Assembly (NCBI RefSeq): GCF_028453695.1
Contig: NC_135774.1
Coordinates: 13,578,001 to 13,642,000 of the forward strand
Origin: Augochlora pura
Taxonomy: Eukaryota > Arthropoda > Insecta > Hymenoptera > Halictidae
Direction: 5' to 3'
Length of the DNA: 64,000 nt
The notes under the pieces are model-generated. The model saw only the letters and a list, made by a program, of their open reading frames with translations. It was not told the origin of the DNA and made no database searches. The translations under genes were made by a program, and so were the position numbers. Of this stretch, positions 59,381 through 64,000 are shown in pieces. Position 1 is the stretch's first letter. Each line of letters starts with the position of its first letter.

Positions 59381-61740
59381 TGCTTCGCCTCTTCGTCTTT
59401 TTCGTCGTGCTCTTCCGCGCCGTCATTCTCTTTTTCCTGGTCCTCCTCCCGGCCGAGGAAACTGGGAGGAAGAGTGACAGGAAAGGGACGGCCCGAGGAA
59501 CGTCAGGAACGAGATCCCCAGATCCGAGACGAGGGGACACGAGGAACTGTCGCGTGACATTTGTGAACGTCATTGAATCAACTGTCAAAACAACCGTATT
59601 CCACGCTAGCATACTTCTCTTTCGTCTCGGTCTTTTCTCTCGCTTAATCGAACCACGACCTTTCGAACTTTTCATTTTGTAAGACGCAGTTCCAACTGTA
59701 TATAGATACTCAATTTTTATACGTAGTTAATTTTAATGTACAATTATAATATGTGCTATTATGTTGACATGGAGGGAAAATACTGTTCGGTAATACAGTA
59801 GAGATGCATTTGTTGAAATAAATTTTAGCAGAGAATATTTTGTATTTGCAGGAATGTAGACTCAAATTGTGTGAAGCGTCGGATTACCTCCTGTAGGAAT
59901 ATCACTTTCTGTAACATTTTCTTCTCAGCTAGAATACTTGCTCGACTGTAGTAATTAAACTGAGGATCTTCCTGCAAAATAGAATTTTTCCACGTTAGTT
60001 CTAAAAGAGTATTATTCCTCATTTAATAATTGTAATAAATTGGAAAAAATGTAAGAATATCCATACAATTTTCTATCATTTTTATAATTTTTATATGACC
60101 TACTTATTTTATGGAATACAAAGTGTGCAATGGATTTAGTGTCATTCTAAAAATTGTACAATCTTTCTATATACAAAATTATATCTATGGCTAATCTCAT
60201 TCGATAAATTTCTACATTATATATAATTTGTAATTATATACGTGTAATTATATTAAATATAATTTTTAGATTTAATTATAAATATATAAATATGAAATAT
60301 TCTAAGAAATTATCGCATTTCAAAGTGTTCCAATCATTCTAATCATAAAGATAATGCATTAAGCTTAGACAAATGAATTCAAAGACTGCACAGCGAGGAA
60401 AATTTCGTCGAAGGATCCGCGATCATCATCGTCTTTATCACGATTATTCTCGCCGTTGTGTCGTTACGCGGGGATGGTTTTCTTTTCCGCAGGAGGCCTC
60501 CGTCGGGGCACGTCGTACGCGCGTGCGGACCAATCGCATTTATTAAGGCGCAGTGTCACCGAACACGTTACCTCCGTCCACCTTGTACGCGTACCTACAG
60601 CCTCGAGGTGTCAGCCACGTCGATCGGGAACAGGTCGCGACGCGTGTCCCCCCATCGTGTATCCTAACGAGACAAAACGAAGCAATCGAACCGGTCGTCT
60701 TGACGCATCCACCGTACGCGTCCCCCTCCTCCTTTCCTTTTTACCCCTTTCCCAATTTCGAACCTACGGCCGATCCTCTGCTAATTGGTGCCTCACAATG
60801 CTACCGTATCTCGCGACATCGTCCGAATTCGCTGCATAAGTCGTCGCCATTAACCTTTTATGGTACACGTTTTTAGGCGACTGTATAAAAATTTCCTCGA
60901 CACGAAATCGAATGATATGGATCTCTAGGTAGAATTTAAGGTTTATTTTAAGATTTTTCTAAGAGTAGAATTTAGTATTTTGACGTTGTGATTTTTAAGG
61001 TGGAAATTATTGTGAGTAATTTTTAATTATGTTGTTAGGTTTGGAATTAAGTTGAAATTAGTACAGTGACGTTTTTAGTACTTCTTTTCACTATTTTTAG
61101 TTTCTCTTATGTTTGCCATATATGCATAAAATTCGCAACGCACTTACCAATTAATAGATCGTTAACAGCAATGCTTGCTCCTAAAATAATAAAACTTCCC
61201 TTAATCTATTGTCCTCGAAACTATTTTAATTTCAAAATGAAGATATTTGTTTCAACCCACAGTGTTTCCTTTCGATATGACAGTCTTTATTTAATACATA
61301 TGGAATGGAACATGAATGCCTATAGAAGACTTCCACTACTATTAAATTTCTCAAAGGCAAATAAATTAAATAACGTGACAATTCTTTCGAAAGCACTGTA
61401 GCAATTTGCAGCATATCCCCATTAGTCTCCACTCGACTGCAAAGGATTTACAAATTAAATATTCAAATTGAAGCCTAATTCTATACACTCAGCAACCATT
61501 GCAGAAATTTAAAGAATTTAACACAACGACTGCGATCAATTAACCCGTACAACATAAAAATAATTAGCAGCAAGCTATCAAAACCAAGATAAAAAATTGA
61601 ACTACATAAAATCGATCTGTATCAACCAAAAATGTTGACCGCCAAAAATATCGTCGATCGAATTACATTTTCAATACAACAACACTATAGTCGCAGGTTC
61701 CCAGCTACCGAATGATTCTTAGCAGCTATCGCCGCGAGAG
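59381..61740. other. AT-rich stretch with one GC-rich island
   Basis: AT-rich 59700-60420 and 60870-61740, GC-rich 60420-60870. An unusually long open frame for AT-rich DNA (61066-61401, 111 codons) starts with GTG, its first in-frame ATG lying near 61171, and has no recognisable domain. Confidence 0.45.
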
Positions 61741-61990
61741 AAAATAAGATGGGCGTTGGGAATTACGCGCGGTTTAATGATACCGGTGATAGCGGTTCAT
61801 CTCGTGGAGGCGGTGTTTTACCAGAACATTCGAAACGTGAGAGGAATGCCGGCCTGAAATCGGCCACGTCGGATCCCGCGGGACGGACAAAGGGGATCGT
61901 GATTCCCGTCCGTCAGTCTCTCCGTATCCTGTCTCCGCGAAAGAAACAAGATCGTGTGAGGAGAGGATGTCGGCGGGAGAGGAAGAACAG
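61741..61990. other. GC-moderate flank of the AG-rich satellite
   Basis: Short non-repetitive GC-moderate stretch. The frames here continue into the purine tract and are not credible genes. Confidence 0.5.
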
Positions 61991-62515
61991 AAACGCAGAA
62001 ACACGGGGAGCACGGAGAGGGGGGGAGGGGAGTGACGGAGGGCGAAACAAGAAGAGCCAAGGAGTGATAAAGAAGGAGAGACGGAGAAAGAGAGGTCGGG
62101 AGAGAAGGACAGAGAGAGAGAGAGGCAGAGAAAGAGAGACAGGTGAAGAGAGACAGAGAAAGGAAGTCAGAGGAAGAGAGGCAGAGAAAAAGTCGACAGA
62201 GAGAAAGAAACAGAGAAAAATAGGTAGAGAAAAAGAGACAGAGAAAAATAGGTAGAGAAAAATAGGCAGAGAAAAATAGGCAGAGAAAAAGAGACAGAGG
62301 AAAAGAGACAGAGAAAAAGGGGACAGAGAAAAGGAAACAGAAAAGAGAGACAGAGAAAAGCAAAAAAGACACAGTAAAAGAGAAAAGGAGAGAGAGAATA
62401 AGAATAAGAAAAAGAACAAGAGACAGAAAAGAGAAAAAGAGGGTAAAAGAAAACAAGAGACAGATAGACAGAAAAAGAGGCGACGCGAGAAAGAGAGAGG
62501 AAGATAAGAACGGGG
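61991..62515. repeat. AG-rich satellite with ~14-bp unit
   Basis: About 500 bases of nearly pure purine on the plus strand. The clearest units, AGAGAAAAATAGGYAG and AGAGAAAAAGAGAC, alternate at 14-16 bases from about 62200 to 62340. The frames over it (up to 225 codons on the minus strand) are Phe/Leu/Ser or Arg/Glu/Lys runs. Confidence 0.93.
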
Positions 62516-63560
62516 GAGGAGGTGGCTAGGAGAGAGGAGAGTTCCTTGGGGTACGGGAGAGGAGAGTCGTTTTGAATGGCCTGTCTCCATTCGGAGAGCC
62601 GGATGCTCTCTGGTCTCGGGCGGACGCTACGCGCCGCGTAATCCAGTTTATGAAACCCTGGACGCAACGCGCACGGATTCTACGTGTATACACATTCGTG
62701 TCTGTATGCAAGCATGAATGTACGCGCCTTCCAGTGCGGCGCGACGCGAATGAACAGGAAACGGCTCAGTCTGAATACTCTTCTGGAATTGGATTAAGAC
62801 CATTCTAGACCGGGAGCTCCGTTGTGTCCACCAGGTTTCGTCATGGTCGCGCCGGATAGCGCGATTCGACGCTCTACCTGTCCGTTGCTAACTGATCTCC
62901 CGTGGAAACCGGCAGATTATCCGGCGAACTTTTACCGGATCCCGGAGGAACAGGCCAAAAGTCGTTCGATGAATTATTTCGGCCGCGTTATTGTTATGAG
63001 AATTTTTGCAGTTAGGACCTTTTCGTGAACTGTTGCATTACTATCCAGAGTTATTTTATTGAGCAGCGTTATTTTAGCAGAAATTGATTAAAATTCTTGG
63101 GATGAGAAATAGATATATTGTTACTCGACTCTTCTCACTAGGAATTGTGTCATAAAAAGCGATAATTCATCCACGAAAATCCTAAAATGCATAACTACTC
63201 ACAAAAAGTCTAATTTACCTAAAAATCCTCTGCCTACCATCTGAGAGTCATTTTAGAGTCTTCTAGTGCAATCGAATGTCTCCACAAGATTACATTAACA
63301 ATCACAGTAAAAATAAAATGTCCCCTAATCCATCACAATCGCATTCTTCAATCTTCAACCTGTAACTTCACGAAGTTCAAGAATAAGCGTTCACGATTTC
63401 ATGCCACCAAGTAACATAGCCTGAATAGATAATATCAGATTCGTCTTCTTCCATTTCGAAATCTAAACCGGATCGAATCGTCTTATCACGATTACGATTG
63501 CCTCGCATAACATCATCTAAATCAGATTTGAATTAGAAGCGAAGCGTCGGGACTCGGATG
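62516..63560. other. GC-moderate then AT-rich; no gene
   Basis: GC-moderate to 63020, then AT-rich. No gene or repeat family recognised. Confidence 0.55.
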
Positions 63561-63920
63561 GACGCTAAGCGGTAGCGTGTCACTCGCCCAGTGGCAGCTT
63601 GTCTCTCATCGGGTATTCCTCGCTCACGGCGTCTCGCGGCGCGGTGTCCTAACGAGTTACCAGCCCACTAATTGCGCAATTAGTTTGAATTTGGGCGGAA
63701 CCGAAGGCCCGGCCTCGAAAGTGCGAAGTAAGGCGTACGCCCGGTTAACTTCATACAAACCGAGTCAGAAAAGGAGGAAAAGAAAGGGGGGGCCGGCGGT
63801 GCGGCGGGACGGGTGAGGCCGAGGGAGAGGAGAACCGCTAATTAGGCGCCGCGCGCGAATACCGTGTCGGTATATATCGGGCGCCCGTGATTATGGCTAA
63901 GCGGAGTCTCGTAAGGTCCT
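63561..63920. other. GC-rich island around a homeodomain-type palindrome
   Basis: A 79-codon plus frame (63577-63816) crosses the palindrome and ends in a Lys/Arg run. It is not recognised. The sequence character is that of a conserved non-coding element. Confidence 0.4.
63668..63683. promoter_or_regulatory. 16-bp perfect palindrome CTAATTGCGCAATTAG
   Basis: Two TAATTG homeodomain cores in inverted orientation form an uninterrupted dyad. Known homeodomain dimers bind such spaced inverted TAAT sites. Actual binding here is inference. Confidence 0.5.
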
Positions 63921-63924
63921 TGGC

Positions 63925-64000
63925 GAGAGGGAGAGACAGCGCGAGAAAGAGAGAAAGAGAGAAAGAGAGGGAAAGAGAGAAAAAGAGAGAGAAGGAAAGA
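63925..64000. repeat. AG-rich tract running off the window
   Basis: GAGA/GAAAGAGA purine repeats reaching the last base, so the full length is unknown. Confidence 0.95.

Noticed and set aside
61818..62590. Minus-strand frames of 166-225 codons rich in Phe, Leu and Ser resembling membrane proteins
   Set aside because: They are translations of the pyrimidine strand of the AG-rich satellite. Two overlapping frames look alike, which is expected of a repeat.

Overview
This is eukaryotic nuclear DNA that looks non-coding almost throughout. It has no operon structure, rRNA, tRNA or CRISPR array, and no protein family I can recognise. Long (CT)n/(GA)n microsatellites are abundant, CpG is not depleted, CG-alternating tracts recur, and GC-rich and AT-rich blocks alternate sharply. 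Together these suggest an arthropod, most likely a hymenopteran (bee or ant). That assignment rests on style rather than on a recognised gene, and I hold it at about 0.6.

Layout: about two dozen GC-rich, CpG-rich islands (roughly 0.4-2.5 kb) alternate with AT-rich spacers (roughly 0.2-0.8 kb) across the whole window. The islands carry nearly all the dinucleotide arrays, CG-alternating tracts and short symmetric motifs. The spacers carry the diverged tandem repeats and the small inverted-repeat elements. The main repeats are: a ~250-bp TTAA-bounded MITE at 9152-9402, with a related terminus near 21.8 kb; a second MITE-like element at 30140-30293; a ~130-bp duplication at 11911-12172; a ~80-bp diverged tandem array at 48781-49240; smaller arrays at 6101, 17904, 20576 and 34698; and a large AG-rich satellite at about 62.0-62.5 kb. 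A 100-N assembly gap lies at 14455-14554, between two unrelated tandem repeats.

Genes: most open frames are chance or low-complexity frames, often open on both strands of a GC-rich island. The best coding candidate is a short plus-strand first exon at 52114-52210, with a strong start context, coding-like codon positions and a consensus CAG|GTACGA donor. A GAGA-tract/first-exon candidate lies at about 41484-41701 with a GAC|GTAAGT donor. A few other small frames (3630-3950 minus, 26967-27257 plus, 40225-40431 minus) look protein-like but resemble no family I know. The simplest reading is an intergenic or giant-intron stretch, such as surrounds developmental or neural genes in insects, possibly including 5' exons whose remaining exons lie outside the window. 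I found no clear new biological system. Transcript data and alignment to related genomes would settle most open points.
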